Position numbers and translations under genes: made by a program
Part shown: in pieces, positions 1 through 7,922 of the stretch
Position numbering within the stretch: the first letter of the stretch is position 1
Layout: every line of letters begins with the position of its first letter
Notes under the pieces: generated by a model
Told to the model about the DNA's origin: nothing
Database searches by the model: none
Seen by the model: the letters and a program-made list of their open reading frames with translations, nothing else
Source of the DNA: UBA1189 sp045647345
GTDB lineage: Bacteria > Bacteroidota > Bacteroidia > Bacteroidales > Bacteroidaceae
Length of the DNA: 24,718 bases
NCBI GenBank assembly: GCA_045647345.1
Contig: JAZRMG010000062.1
Coordinates: 1 to 24,718, forward strand
Direction: 5' to 3'

Positions 1-938
1 CCAACCCTGCCAGTGCGGCCGTGTGCGGACTCGAGATTGTGGAGGTGAAGTCGCCCGCCGATGGCACCGTCGACACCAATGACCTGCGCGGTCTGCTCGA
101 CGACACCATTGCAGGTATCATGATGACCAACCCCAACACGCTGGGCATCTATGAGACCAAGGTGGTAGAGATTGCCCAACTCGTGCATGAGGCGGGCGGA
201 CTCCTCTACTACGACGGAGCCAACCTCAACCCCATGCTCGGTGCATCACGCCCCGGCGATATGGGCTTCGACATCATGCACATCAATCTGCACAAGACCT
301 TCTCGACACCTCACGGTGGAGGCGGCCCCGGTAGCGGCCCCGTAGGAGTGGCTGCTCACCTCGTCGACTGCCTGCCCAACCCGCGTGTGGTGAAGGGCGA
401 GAACGGAGAATTCAGAATTCAGAATTCAGAATTAGGATGCGGACGCATCTCCGCCTTCTTGGGCAACTTTGCCGTTGTGATGCGTGCCTACACCTATATA
501 CTCTCGCTGGGCAAGGAGATCAAGCATGTGGGTCCCATCGCTACGCTCAACGCTAACTATGTGAAGGAGTGTTTGCGCGATGCCTACTACCTGCCCATCG
601 ACACGGTGTGCAAGCACGAGTTTGTCTTCGATGGTCTGGCCGACAAGAGCACCGGTGTGACCACGCTCGACATTGCCAAGCGCCTGCTCGACTATGGCTA
701 CCATGCGCCTACGATCTACTTCCCCTTGTTGTTCCATCAGAGCATCATGATAGAGCCCACGGAGACCGAGTCGAAGGAGACACTCGACGACTTCATCGAC
801 ATCATGCACCGCGTGGCCGAGGAGGCCCTTGCCGATCCCGACATGGTGAAGAGTGCTCCGCACACCACCCCCGTGCGCCGTCTCGATGAGACCACAGCAG
901 CTAAGAATCCGTTGCTCAAGTATAAGGATTTGGTGTAG
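1..938 (+). CDS. gcvPB: Glycine dehydrogenase (decarboxylating) subunit 2, 5'-truncated
   Basis: This is the C-terminal part of the PLP-binding subunit of the glycine cleavage system P-protein, which decarboxylates glycine and passes the aminomethyl group to the lipoyl H-protein in the cytoplasm. The frame is open from base 3 (NPASAAVCGLEIVEV), so the true start lies before the window. The PLP-lysine motif NLHKTFSTPHGGGGPGSGP is intact, at about residues 90-108 counted from the GTG at 21. The wording TNPNTLGIYE, GLLYYDGANLN and the tail APHTTPVRRLDE fit the split two-subunit enzyme (GcvPA + GcvPB) rather than the fused ~950-residue GcvP, so gcvPA is expected upstream. A 7-bp tandem repeat lies inside the frame at 408-434 and encodes EFRIQNSEL just before GRISAFLGN. 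Codon use looks richer in G+C at third positions than in most later genes, as in highly expressed genes. A terminator follows. Confidence 0.93.
   Translation, partial: NPASAAVCGLEIVEVKSPADGTVDTNDLRGLLDDTIAGIMMTNPNTLGIYETKVVEIAQLVHEAGGLLYYDGANLNPMLGASRPGDMGFDIMHINLHKTFSTPHGGGGPGSGPVGVAAHLVDCLPNPRVVKGENGEFRIQNSELGCGRISAFLGNFAVVMRAYTYILSLGKEIKHVGPIATLNANYVKECLRDAYYLPIDTVCKHEFVFDGLADKSTGVTTLDIAKRLLDYGYHAPTIYFPLLFHQSIMIEPTETESKETLDDFIDIMHRVAEEALADPDMVKSAPHTTPVRRLDETTAAKNPLLKYKDLV
408..434. repeat. 7-bp tandem repeat GAATTCA, 3 copies plus a partial fourth, inside gcvPB
   Basis: GAATTCA occurs head to tail at 408-414, 415-421 and 422-428, followed by GAATTA at 429-434. Since 7 is not a multiple of 3, each copy is read in a different frame, and gain or loss of one copy would shift the gcvPB frame. 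The present copy number keeps the frame open into the conserved GRISAFLGN block. Confidence 0.9.
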
Positions 939-958
939 GTGATATATCTTTACAAAGA

Positions 959-989
959 ACAGAGAGGCATGCATGTCTCTCTGTTTTTG
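959..989 (+). terminator. Rho-independent terminator after gcvPB
   Basis: ACAGAGAG (959-966) pairs with CTCTCTGT (977-984), and inner bases extend the stem around a short loop. A run of five T follows. It lies 21 bp after the gcvPB stop codon. Confidence 0.88.
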
Positions 990-1080
990 TTGTGAGCTAA
1001 CATGGTATTTTGTTGGATGCTTTTCTGCGTGTTGCATACAGTTGTTGGCAATAAGATGGATAAGTCCCAAATAAATGTTG

Positions 1081-1088
1081 TATCTTTG
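1081..1088 (+). promoter_or_regulatory. Bacteroidetes -7 box for the peptidase-metA-U32 unit
   Basis: TATCTTTG matches the TAnnTTTG consensus exactly. No clear TTG is seen at the usual ~19-21 bp upstream, so the -33 element is weak. Transcription would begin near 1093-1096, which supports the ATG at 1117 over an upstream in-frame start at 1075. Confidence 0.6.
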
Positions 1089-1116
1089 CAGTGCGAATAG
1101 AATAAATATCAAATAT

Positions 1117-3150
1117 ATGAAAACGAAAACATTGGCAACTTTGGCTATGGCAGCATTGGCTACCGTGGCTTGCACTAACAACAAAACTATGGAATCGGGT
1201 ATCAGACAAGAGAATCTCGACACTACTGTCGTGGCAGGCGACGACTTCTATCAGTATGCTTGTGGCGGCTGGATGAAGAACCATCCGCTTACAGGTGAGT
1301 ATTCACGCTTCGGCAGCTTCGATAAGTTGGCCGAAGACAATCGTGAGCAGCTGCGCACACTCATCGCAGGCATTGCTGAGGCTGAAAACGCTGCAGGTAG
1401 TGTAGCACAGAAGATTGGCGACCTCTACAATATGGCTATGGACAGCACCGCACGTAACGAACGCGGCATGGAGCCCATACGCCCAACAATGGAGCGCATT
1501 GCAGCCTTGAAGAGCAACGCTGAGGTGATGCCCCTTGTGGCTGAACTCTCACGCAAGGGTATGGGCAGCTTCTTCCACGTATATATTGATGCTGACATCA
1601 TGGATAGTAAACAAAACCTCGTGCAGATATACCAGGGCGGTATCTCACTGGGCGAGAAAGAGTATTACCTCGACACTGATGAGGCTACTACAGCCATCCG
1701 CGAGGCTTTCAAGAAGCATGTGGTGAACATGTTTAAACTGGCTGGCTTCGATGAGGCGACTGCAACAAAGAAGATGGAGGCCGTGATGAAGATTGAGACA
1801 GCCATTGCAGAGAAATCATACAGCGCCGTAGAACAGCGCAACCCTGCTGCCAACTATCATAAGATGACGGTGGCTGAACTGCAGAACGAGTTCAAGGGTA
1901 TCGACTGGAGCAACTACTTCAGCATCCTCGGCATCAACGGCTTGGAGGAACTGAGCGTATCGCAGCCCGAGCCTCTCTTCGAGGTGTCGCGCATCGTGAG
2001 CGAAGAGCCTATACAGGATATCATCGCATACCTCGAGTGGCATGTGCTTGACGGATCGGCCAACGAACTGAGCGATGCTTTTGCTGATGAGAGTTTCGAC
2101 TTCTATGGCCGCACTCTCAGAGGACGCAAGGAGCAGCAACCCCGCTGGAAGCAGGCTGTGAGCGTAGTAAACGATGTATTGGGTGAGGCCGTAGGCCAGA
2201 TGTATGTGGAGAAATACTTCCCCGCAGCTGCCAAGGAGCGTATGGTGAACCTCGTGAAGAATCTGCAGGTGGCACTAGGACAGCGTATCGATGCACAGGA
2301 TTGGATGAGCGACAGCACCAAGATGCGTGCTCATGAGAAGCTCAACTCATTCATCGTGAAGGTGGGATATCCTGATACATGGAAGGATTATACCAATCTC
2401 ACTATCGACCCTGCCAAGAGCTATACCGATAACCTTATGGCAGCCAATGAGTTTGCTTGGAACGATATGATTGCCCGCAAGTATGGCAAGCCCGTAGACA
2501 ACACGGAGTGGTTTATGACACCGCAGACCGTAAATGCGTACTACAACCCCACTACTAATGAAATCTGCTTCCCCGCAGGTATCCTCCAGTACCCCTTCTT
2601 CGATATGAATGCCGATGATGCTTTCAACTACGGTGCCATCGGTGTGGTTATCGGGCACGAGATGACTCACGGATTTGACGATCAGGGTCGCCAGTTCGAC
2701 AAGGATGGCAACCTCTCTGACTGGTGGGCACCGGGCGATGGCGACAAGTTCAAGGAGAAGGCACAGGTACTCGTCGACCACTTCAACAAGATTGAGGTGC
2801 TCCCCGGCCTCTTTGCCAATGGTGAGTTTACCCTCGGTGAGAACATTGCCGACCATGGTGGTCTTATGGTATCGTACCAGGCCTTCAAGAACGCTACAGC
2901 CAAGAAGGCACTTCCTATAGTGGATGGCTTCACTCCCGAACAGCGCTTCTTCCTTGCATACTCTACTGTATGGGCAGGCAACATCCGCGATGAGCAGATA
3001 CGTGTATACACCAAGAGCGACCCCCACTCATTGGGCCGTTGGCGTGTAAATGGCACATTGCCTCATATCGATGCTTGGTACGAGGCCTTTGGCATCACTC
3101 CCGAGCACAAACTCTATATCCCTGCCGAGCAGCGTGCACAGGTGTGGTAA
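1117..3150 (+). CDS. pepO: M13 family (neprilysin/PepO-like) zinc metallopeptidase, predicted lipoprotein
   Basis: Predicted zinc endopeptidase that cleaves peptides outside the cytoplasm. The 677-residue product begins with a lipoprotein-type signal peptide (MKTKTLATLAMAALATVAC, acylated Cys at 19; the lipobox TVAC is imperfect). The N-terminal M13 domain contains DDFYQYACGGW. The catalytic domain has NAYYNPTTNEICFPAGIL, the zinc motif HEMTH at 514-518, and the third zinc ligand as the Glu of GENIAD at 575. It ends in the VW characteristic of the family. Length is normal for M13. The start at 1117 is chosen because the signal peptide begins there and the -7 box lies at 1081. metA follows 33 bp downstream on the same strand, so the two are probably cotranscribed, though a functional link is not evident. 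Family assignment is firm; substrate and membrane face are unknown. Confidence 0.95.
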   Translation: MKTKTLATLAMAALATVACTNNKTMESGIRQENLDTTVVAGDDFYQYACGGWMKNHPLTGEYSRFGSFDKLAEDNREQLRTLIAGIAEAENAAGSVAQKIGDLYNMAMDSTARNERGMEPIRPTMERIAALKSNAEVMPLVAELSRKGMGSFFHVYIDADIMDSKQNLVQIYQGGISLGEKEYYLDTDEATTAIREAFKKHVVNMFKLAGFDEATATKKMEAVMKIETAIAEKSYSAVEQRNPAANYHKMTVAELQNEFKGIDWSNYFSILGINGLEELSVSQPEPLFEVSRIVSEEPIQDIIAYLEWHVLDGSANELSDAFADESFDFYGRTLRGRKEQQPRWKQAVSVVNDVLGEAVGQMYVEKYFPAAAKERMVNLVKNLQVALGQRIDAQDWMSDSTKMRAHEKLNSFIVKVGYPDTWKDYTNLTIDPAKSYTDNLMAANEFAWNDMIARKYGKPVDNTEWFMTPQTVNAYYNPTTNEICFPAGILQYPFFDMNADDAFNYGAIGVVIGHEMTHGFDDQGRQFDKDGNLSDWWAPGDGDKFKEKAQVLVDHFNKIEVLPGLFANGEFTLGENIADHGGLMVSYQAFKNATAKKALPIVDGFTPEQRFFLAYSTVWAGNIRDEQIRVYTKSDPHSLGRWRVNGTLPHIDAWYEAFGITPEHKLYIPAEQRAQVW

Positions 3151-3183
3151 TCGGAAAGATTATTATAGAAAAGGAACGATACT

Positions 3184-4101
3184 ATGCCACTTACGTTACC
3201 TGATAGATTGCCCGCAATAGACTTGCTGAAGCAGGAGAATATCTTCGTGATGGATGCCACACGTGCGTCGTCACAGGATATCCGTCCGTTGCGGATTGCG
3301 GTGCTCAATCTCATGCCGCTCAAGATCACTACAGAGACTGACCTGGTGCGTCTGCTCTCCAACTCTCCGTTGCAGATAGAACTGAACTTTATGAAAGTGA
3401 AGAGCCATACCTCGAAGAATACGCCAGTAGAGCATATGCAGGCCTTCTATACCGACTTTGAGGAGATGCGGCACCATAAGTACGATGGATTCATTATCAC
3501 GGGAGCCCCTGTAGAACATCTGGATTTTGAAGAAGTGGGATATTGGGAAGAGATGACCGAGATATTTGAATGGGCTCGACATAATGTGACCTCTACGCTC
3601 TATATCTGCTGGGCCGCGCAGGCGGGTCTGTATCACTACTATGGTGTGCCTAAATATCCTCTGGAGAAAAAGATGTTCGGTGTATTCAAACATCAAGTGA
3701 GCAAACCTGAACTCCCCATCTTCAGGGGATTTGATGACGAGTTTGATATCCCTCATAGTCGGCATACCGAGGTGCGTCGCGAAGATATAGAATGTAATCC
3801 TGAACTGGATATCTTGGCCGAGAGTAAGGAGAGTGGTGTGTATATGGTGATGGCTCGTGGGGGGCGTGAGATATTCCTTACGGGACATTCGGAGTACTCG
3901 CCACTGACACTTGATACCGAATATAAACGCGACCTCGCCAAGGGATTACCTATAGAGATGCCCAAGCACTATTATCGCGATGACGACCCCTCGCAGCCAC
4001 CCTTGGTGACATGGAGGGGACATGCCAACTTGCTCTTTAACAATTGGCTTAACTATTACGTGTATCAGGCTACACCATATAGGTTGGAGGATATAAAATA
4101 A
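3184..4101 (+). CDS. metA: Homoserine O-acyltransferase MetA, probably acetyl-CoA-dependent
   Basis: Cytoplasmic first committed enzyme of methionine synthesis, which acylates the hydroxyl of L-homoserine. The 305-residue protein is full length for the family. The catalytic residues fall at the family's standard positions: nucleophile Cys142 (TLYICWAAQAG), His235 and Glu237 (LTGHSEYSP). Residue 111 is Glu (TGAPVEHL), where E. coli MetA has Gly; in this family Glu111 has been tied to acetyl-CoA use and Gly111 to succinyl-CoA use. The product is therefore predicted to be O-acetylhomoserine despite the usual 'succinyltransferase' name. An AAGGA lies 8 bp before the ATG, one of few Shine-Dalgarno-like sites in this window. 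It sits between the M13 peptidase gene and the U32 gene, probably in one operon. No S-box or other methionine riboswitch is visible in the short leader. Confidence 0.96.
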   Translation: MPLTLPDRLPAIDLLKQENIFVMDATRASSQDIRPLRIAVLNLMPLKITTETDLVRLLSNSPLQIELNFMKVKSHTSKNTPVEHMQAFYTDFEEMRHHKYDGFIITGAPVEHLDFEEVGYWEEMTEIFEWARHNVTSTLYICWAAQAGLYHYYGVPKYPLEKKMFGVFKHQVSKPELPIFRGFDDEFDIPHSRHTEVRREDIECNPELDILAESKESGVYMVMARGGREIFLTGHSEYSPLTLDTEYKRDLAKGLPIEMPKHYYRDDDPSQPPLVTWRGHANLLFNNWLNYYVYQATPYRLEDIK

Positions 4102-4135
4102 AATTGACAATTGATAATGACAATTGACAATGATG
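4102..4135. repeat. AATTGAC-type 7-bp repeats filling the metA-U32 gap
   Basis: Units AATTGAC (4102-4108), AATTGAT (4109-4115), AATGAC (4116-4121, one base short), AATTGAC (4122-4128) and a degenerate AATGATG (4129-4135) start directly after the metA stop codon. The ATG of the next gene (4130) is formed inside the last unit, so the repeat makes up the whole intergenic spacer. It resembles the GAATTCA repeat in gcvPB in unit length and AATT core. Confidence 0.8.
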
Positions 4136-5962
4136 AAAATCGAACTCCTGGCACCAGCCAAGAATCTTGAATGTGGTATCGAAGCCATCAAGCATGGTGC
4201 CGATGCTGTGTATATCGGTGCTCCAAAGTTTGGTGCCCGTGCTGCCGCAGGAAATTCGCTTGATGATCTGCACCAGCTGGCTGATTATGCCCACCAATTC
4301 GGTGCAAAGGTGTATGTGACGCTCAATACAATAATCTACGATGACGAGCTGGAGGAGGTGGAGAGTCTCGTGTGGCAGCTCTATCGTATTGGTATCGATG
4401 CTCTCATAGTGCAAGATATGGCATTGCTTACGATGAAGTTGCCGCCTATAGCGTTGCATGCCAGTACGCAGACCGACAATCGGACTCCTGAGAAGGTGCA
4501 GTTTCTCTATGAGAACGGATTTTCACAAGTGGTGCTTGCTCGCGAACTCTCACTTGATGAGATTGCTGCTATCCATCGTGCTTGTCCTGTACCGCTCGAG
4601 GCGTTTGTGCATGGTGCTCTTTGTGTGAGCTATAGCGGGCAGTGCTATGCCTCGCAATCTTGTTTCGGACGCAGTGCCAATAGGGGAGAGTGTGCTCAAT
4701 TTTGTCGTCTTCCCTTTGATCTCGTGGATGCTGATGGACGTGTTATAGAAAGAAATCGACATCTGCTTTCGCTGAAGGATATGAACCGCAGTGCTCATCT
4801 GGAAGCCATGATGGATGCGGGAGTGTGTTCGTTCAAGATTGAGGGGCGACTCAAGGATGTGACATATGTGAAGAATGTCACTGCTTATTATCGTCAGGCT
4901 ATTGATGCTGTTCTTGCCCGTAGGACCGAGTACAAACGGGCATCGCAGGGGGTAGGCACGTATACCTTCACACCGCAGCTTGATAAAAGCTTTAATCGTG
5001 GGTTTACTGATTATTTTCTTACAGGACGCTCTGAGGTGTACTCCTTTGCCACTCCAAAGGCGATGGGTGAATCTGTTGGGCGAGTCAAAGAGGTAGGGCG
5101 TGGATACATTGCTGTGGATTCGGACAAGGCTTTTCATAATGGCGACGGACTTTGCTTCATCGATGGCCAAGGACAGCTGCAGGGCTTCCGCGTGAATAGG
5201 GTAGAGGGAGATCGACTTTATCCCAAGGAGATGCCTCGCTGGCTGAATACGCGTACTCCGCTCTTTCGTAACTATGACCAAGATTTCGAACGTTTGCTTG
5301 CTCGACCCTCAGCTGATCGGCGTATACCCGTAGATATATGCTTGCGCGATATACCTTTTGGCTTTTCACTCTCCTTGACTGATGAAGAGGGACGAAACGT
5401 AACGATCAACTTTGCGCGCGACAAAGAAATAGCACGCACAGAACAGCGTGTTGGCATAGAAACGCAACTGTCTAAGTTGGGGGGGACCATCTTGATGCCC
5501 CGGAATATAGAGGTTGACTTTACGGAAAATTGGTTTATCCCCTCCTCTGTAGTAGCTGATATGCGTCGCGCAGGAGTGGAGGCTTTTACTCGCGCAAGAA
5601 AAATGCGAGTTGAAGATGGTAGATGGAATGTCAATAAAGCAAAGCGGGAGGTGAATTCTGCTTCTTGGGCTTTGAACACTCAATTGACCTATCTTGCTAA
5701 TGTTGCCAATCGTCGTGCAGCCAACTTTTACCAAGTACGTGGGGTAAGTGAGGTCGCTCCGGCCTTTGAGTTGAGTGCTCCGCGTGGGGCAACACTGATG
5801 TTTTGTCGCCACTGCATACGCTATGCGATGGGGTGGTGTCCGCATTGTGGTGGAAAACCTTCGCCTTATCGCGAGCCTTACACACTTGTTTCGGCTGATG
5901 GAAAACGTTTTGCTTTGTCCTTTGATTGTAAGCAGTGTGTGATGATGGTAAAAGAAAAGTGA
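4130..5962 (+). CDS. U32 family protein (peptidase U32; RlhA/YdcP-like candidate 23S rRNA hydroxylase)
   Basis: The ~610-residue product belongs to the U32 family, historically called collagenase-like proteases. Studied members such as E. coli RlhA (23S rRNA C2501 hydroxylation) and TrhP (tRNA U34) modify RNA with help of an iron-sulfur cluster. The N-terminal barrel starts ELLAPAKNLECGIEAI with ADAVYIGAP. The family core EAFVHGALCVSYSGQC and following Cys give Cys at about 165, 172, 178, 188 and 192, enough for cluster binding. The length and large second half resemble RlhA more than the short TrhP-type proteins. The last ~60 residues carry three CxxC pairs (CRHC, CPHC, CKQC), suggesting a metal-binding tail. 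ATG 4130 or 4133 is preferred over an in-frame TTG at 4124. The RNA-modifying role is inferred from the family. Confidence 0.88.
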   Translation: MMKIELLAPAKNLECGIEAIKHGADAVYIGAPKFGARAAAGNSLDDLHQLADYAHQFGAKVYVTLNTIIYDDELEEVESLVWQLYRIGIDALIVQDMALLTMKLPPIALHASTQTDNRTPEKVQFLYENGFSQVVLARELSLDEIAAIHRACPVPLEAFVHGALCVSYSGQCYASQSCFGRSANRGECAQFCRLPFDLVDADGRVIERNRHLLSLKDMNRSAHLEAMMDAGVCSFKIEGRLKDVTYVKNVTAYYRQAIDAVLARRTEYKRASQGVGTYTFTPQLDKSFNRGFTDYFLTGRSEVYSFATPKAMGESVGRVKEVGRGYIAVDSDKAFHNGDGLCFIDGQGQLQGFRVNRVEGDRLYPKEMPRWLNTRTPLFRNYDQDFERLLARPSADRRIPVDICLRDIPFGFSLSLTDEEGRNVTINFARDKEIARTEQRVGIETQLSKLGGTILMPRNIEVDFTENWFIPSSVVADMRRAGVEAFTRARKMRVEDGRWNVNKAKREVNSASWALNTQLTYLANVANRRAANFYQVRGVSEVAPAFELSAPRGATLMFCRHCIRYAMGWCPHCGGKPSPYREPYTLVSADGKRFALSFDCKQCVMMVKEK

Positions 5963-6011
5963 TTTCTTGTATGAAGAATTAAAGGAGTGTGTGATGGAAA
6001 GGAAATAAAAG

Positions 6012-6038
6012 AAAGCGGTGGGTTAGCTCACCGCTTTT
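6012..6038. terminator. Two-way terminator between U32 gene and FAD dehydrogenase gene
   Basis: AAAGCGGTG (6012-6020) pairs with CACCGCTTT (6029-6037) around an 8-base loop. The + strand continues with T; read on the - strand the stem is followed by T-rich sequence (CTTTTATTT). The stem overlaps the last codons and stop of the convergent minus-strand gene, so one hairpin probably ends both transcripts. Confidence 0.8.
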
Positions 6039-7606
6039 ACATATTCTGCAGCCATCTCGGCACATCGCTCACCATCAATGCTCGCCGACACGATACCACC
6101 CGCATAGCCGGCTCCCTCACCGCAGGGGAAAAGTCCACTGATGGTGATGTGTTGCAACGTGTCACGGTCGCGGATAATGCGTACAGGGGCTGAGGTGCGT
6201 GTTTCTACACCTATTACAGTGGCCTCATTGGTGAGGAAACCGTGTGAGGTGCGTCCGAAATGCTCGAACCCTCTTTGTAAACGGTTACAGATAAACTCAG
6301 GCATCCAAAAGTGAAGCGGTGAAGAGATGAGGCCAGGAGAGTAAGATGATGAGGGTAGGTCATATGATAGCTTCTTACGTGTGAAGTCTACCATGCGTTG
6401 TGCTGGTGCTGTCTGGCGACGATTACCTTGCATCCAACATTGCTGTTCCAGTTGCTCTTGGAAATGTAGCATCGCAAGAGGTGGAATATCAGTCATTGGT
6501 GGAATGTTGTTAATAGAACTAAGATCTTCTGGTCGTATCTCAACCACCATACCAGAATTACTCCAACGTGAGCCACGGTGCGAGGCTGACATGCCATTTA
6601 CTACAATTTGTTCGGGGCCACTGGCTGCGGGTACTACGGCACCACCAGGGCACATGCAGAAACTGTATACGCCACGACCCTCTACTTGGGTGACAAAACT
6701 GTATTCTGCAGCTGGAAGATATTTACCGCGTCCATTCTTGTTGTGATATTGGATTTGGTCAATTAACTCAGCTGGATGTTCCAAACGTACGCCTACAGCG
6801 ATACCCTTAGCCTCAATGGCTATGCCTGAAGCTTGGAGATGACGGTATACGTCGCGTGCGGAGTGCCCGGTAGCAAGAATGACGGGACCTCGGAAGGTGC
6901 GTCCAGTGTTGGTTTCTATGCCTACCGTCCTGTTGTTTTCTACGATGAGGTGGTCCATGCGTGTCTCAAAGTGTACTTCACCACCACAGCGGCGTATGGT
7001 TTCGCGCATGTTCTCGATTACGCGCGGTAGCTTGTCGGTACCAATATGGGGGTGTGCATCGCATAGAATGTTGGTACTTGCTCCGTGTTGACAGAATACG
7101 TTAAGAATCTTTTCTACGCTGCCTCGTTTCTTGCTGCGTGTGTATAGCTTCCCATCAGAATAGGCTCCGGCACCGCCTTCTCCGAAACTGTAATTGCTTT
7201 CGGGATCTACGGTGTGTTCGCGTGAAATGCGTGCAATATCCCGCTTGCGGGTGTGTACATCTTTTCCTCGTTCCACTACGATGGGACGGCACCCTAATTC
7301 TATGAGGCGCAGTGCTGCGAAAAGTCCACCAGGACCTGCACCTACTACGATAACTTCAGGACCCTCATCTACTATTGGATAGTAGGTGTGTAGATACTCT
7401 TCGCCAGTGGGTAACTCGTTGATGTATATACGTATTGTGAGATTTATGTATATAGTACGCTGGCGGGCATCGATGCTGCGTTTCAGAATGCGTATAGCCT
7501 TTATGGTGCGTGTGTCAAGTCCCTTCTCACGAGCTACATACAACTTAATGCTTTGTTCGTTGGCGGCTTGCTCGGGCAGAACGCGGAGTTGTAATTCCTG
7601 AATCAT
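6023..7606 (-). CDS. FAD-dependent dehydrogenase/oxidoreductase (COG2509 type)
   Basis: A 527-residue soluble flavoprotein of the uncharacterised NAD(FAD)-utilising dehydrogenase group. After a ~80-residue N-terminal domain comes the Rossmann FAD site VIVVGAGPGGLFAALR (GAGPGG at 89-94) ending in the ribose-binding acidic residue of VVERG. Next are FGEGGAGAYSDGKLYTR, the VILATGHSARD segment, CMCPGGAVVPA, and a C-terminal FAD-contact motif FPCGEGAGYAGGI. This order is typical of the COG2509 family and the length is normal. No signal peptide or membrane segment is seen. The reaction and substrate are unknown for the family, so none is assigned. The gene stands alone on the minus strand, divergent from prfC and convergent with the U32 gene, sharing a terminator with the latter. 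Confidence 0.92.
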   Translation of the reverse strand: MIQELQLRVLPEQAANEQSIKLYVAREKGLDTRTIKAIRILKRSIDARQRTIYINLTIRIYINELPTGEEYLHTYYPIVDEGPEVIVVGAGPGGLFAALRLIELGCRPIVVERGKDVHTRKRDIARISREHTVDPESNYSFGEGGAGAYSDGKLYTRSKKRGSVEKILNVFCQHGASTNILCDAHPHIGTDKLPRVIENMRETIRRCGGEVHFETRMDHLIVENNRTVGIETNTGRTFRGPVILATGHSARDVYRHLQASGIAIEAKGIAVGVRLEHPAELIDQIQYHNKNGRGKYLPAAEYSFVTQVEGRGVYSFCMCPGGAVVPAASGPEQIVVNGMSASHRGSRWSNSGMVVEIRPEDLSSINNIPPMTDIPPLAMLHFQEQLEQQCWMQGNRRQTAPAQRMVDFTRKKLSYDLPSSSYSPGLISSPLHFWMPEFICNRLQRGFEHFGRTSHGFLTNEATVIGVETRTSAPVRIIRDRDTLQHITISGLFPCGEGAGYAGGIVSASIDGERCAEMAAEYVKAVS

Positions 7607-7614
7607 ATGAAATA

Positions 7615-7668
7615 ATGTAGTGAATTGTGGTGCGAAGGTACATATTTACTTGCAATAAATCACTACAT
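7615..7668. repeat. 8-bp inverted repeat spanning the FAD dehydrogenase promoter
   Basis: ATGTAGTG at 7615-7622 and CACTACAT at 7661-7668 are perfect reverse complements 38 bp apart. The arms bracket the candidate minus-strand -7 box, so this could be an operator or a chance match. Confidence 0.4.
7633..7640 (-). promoter_or_regulatory. Candidate -7 box for the FAD dehydrogenase gene
   Basis: Read on the minus strand the sequence is TACCTTCG, one base off TAnnTTTG. It is 27 bp before the ATG at 7606. No clear -33 TTG was found. Confidence 0.4.
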
Positions 7669-7857
7669 CACTACTCTTTTTTGTCGTAATTGTGGTCGAT
7701 GAATGGACCTTTATGGTATGGCTTATTCGTGAATGACATGTCTCCCTTCCCTTGGTTTATGCTATCTCCGTATTTACTAATTTCTGTAGATTTATACTGC
7801 TTATGCGATAAATTAGGGATTTTGCTAAACAATATATTTTACCCTATTGCCGTTGTC

Positions 7858-7887
7858 TTGTCTATTCAAAAAAAAGTAGTACCTTTG
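7858..7887 (+). promoter_or_regulatory. Bacteroidetes promoter of the prfC operon
   Basis: TTG at 7858-7860, a 19-bp spacer and TACCTTTG at 7880-7887 match the TTG-N19-TAnnTTTG consensus. The spacer includes an A8 run (7868-7875). Transcription would start around 7892-7896, about 30 bp before the prfC ATG. Confidence 0.75.
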
Positions 7888-7922
7888 TGAAAATATGCGC
7901 ATTTGACAATATTTAGAACACT

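Larger units (their letters stand above)
7607..7922. other. Divergent intergenic region, FAD dehydrogenase / prfC
   Basis: This 316-bp gap has no convincing gene. It holds a candidate minus-strand -7 box (7633-7640), an 8-bp inverted repeat around it, and a good plus-strand promoter for prfC (7858-7887). The middle, about 7670-7850, is AT-rich with no structure or coding signal that I recognise. Confidence 0.6.

Noticed and set aside
432..1223. 263-codon open frame on the minus strand across the gcvPB end and the peptidase start
   Set aside because: It runs antisense to two well-supported genes and through a terminator, and its translation shows no recognisable domain.
2347..3027. 226-codon minus-strand frame inside the M13 peptidase gene
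   Set aside because: Antisense to the catalytic domain; a by-product of codon bias.
3151..3183. Possible methionine-responsive riboswitch before metA
   Set aside because: The gap is 33 bp, too short for a SAM riboswitch, and no such fold is seen.
4550..5281. 243-codon minus-strand frame inside the U32 gene
   Set aside because: Antisense to a gene with clear family motifs, with no promoter or recognisable protein.
5987..6193. Short plus-strand frame after the U32 gene, preceded by AAAGGAG
   Set aside because: It runs through the terminator and antisense to the FAD dehydrogenase gene. The purine-rich site is not enough support.
7690..7890. 66-codon frame upstream of prfC
   Set aside because: It overlaps the prfC promoter, has no recognisable domain, and its composition is that of AT-rich spacer.
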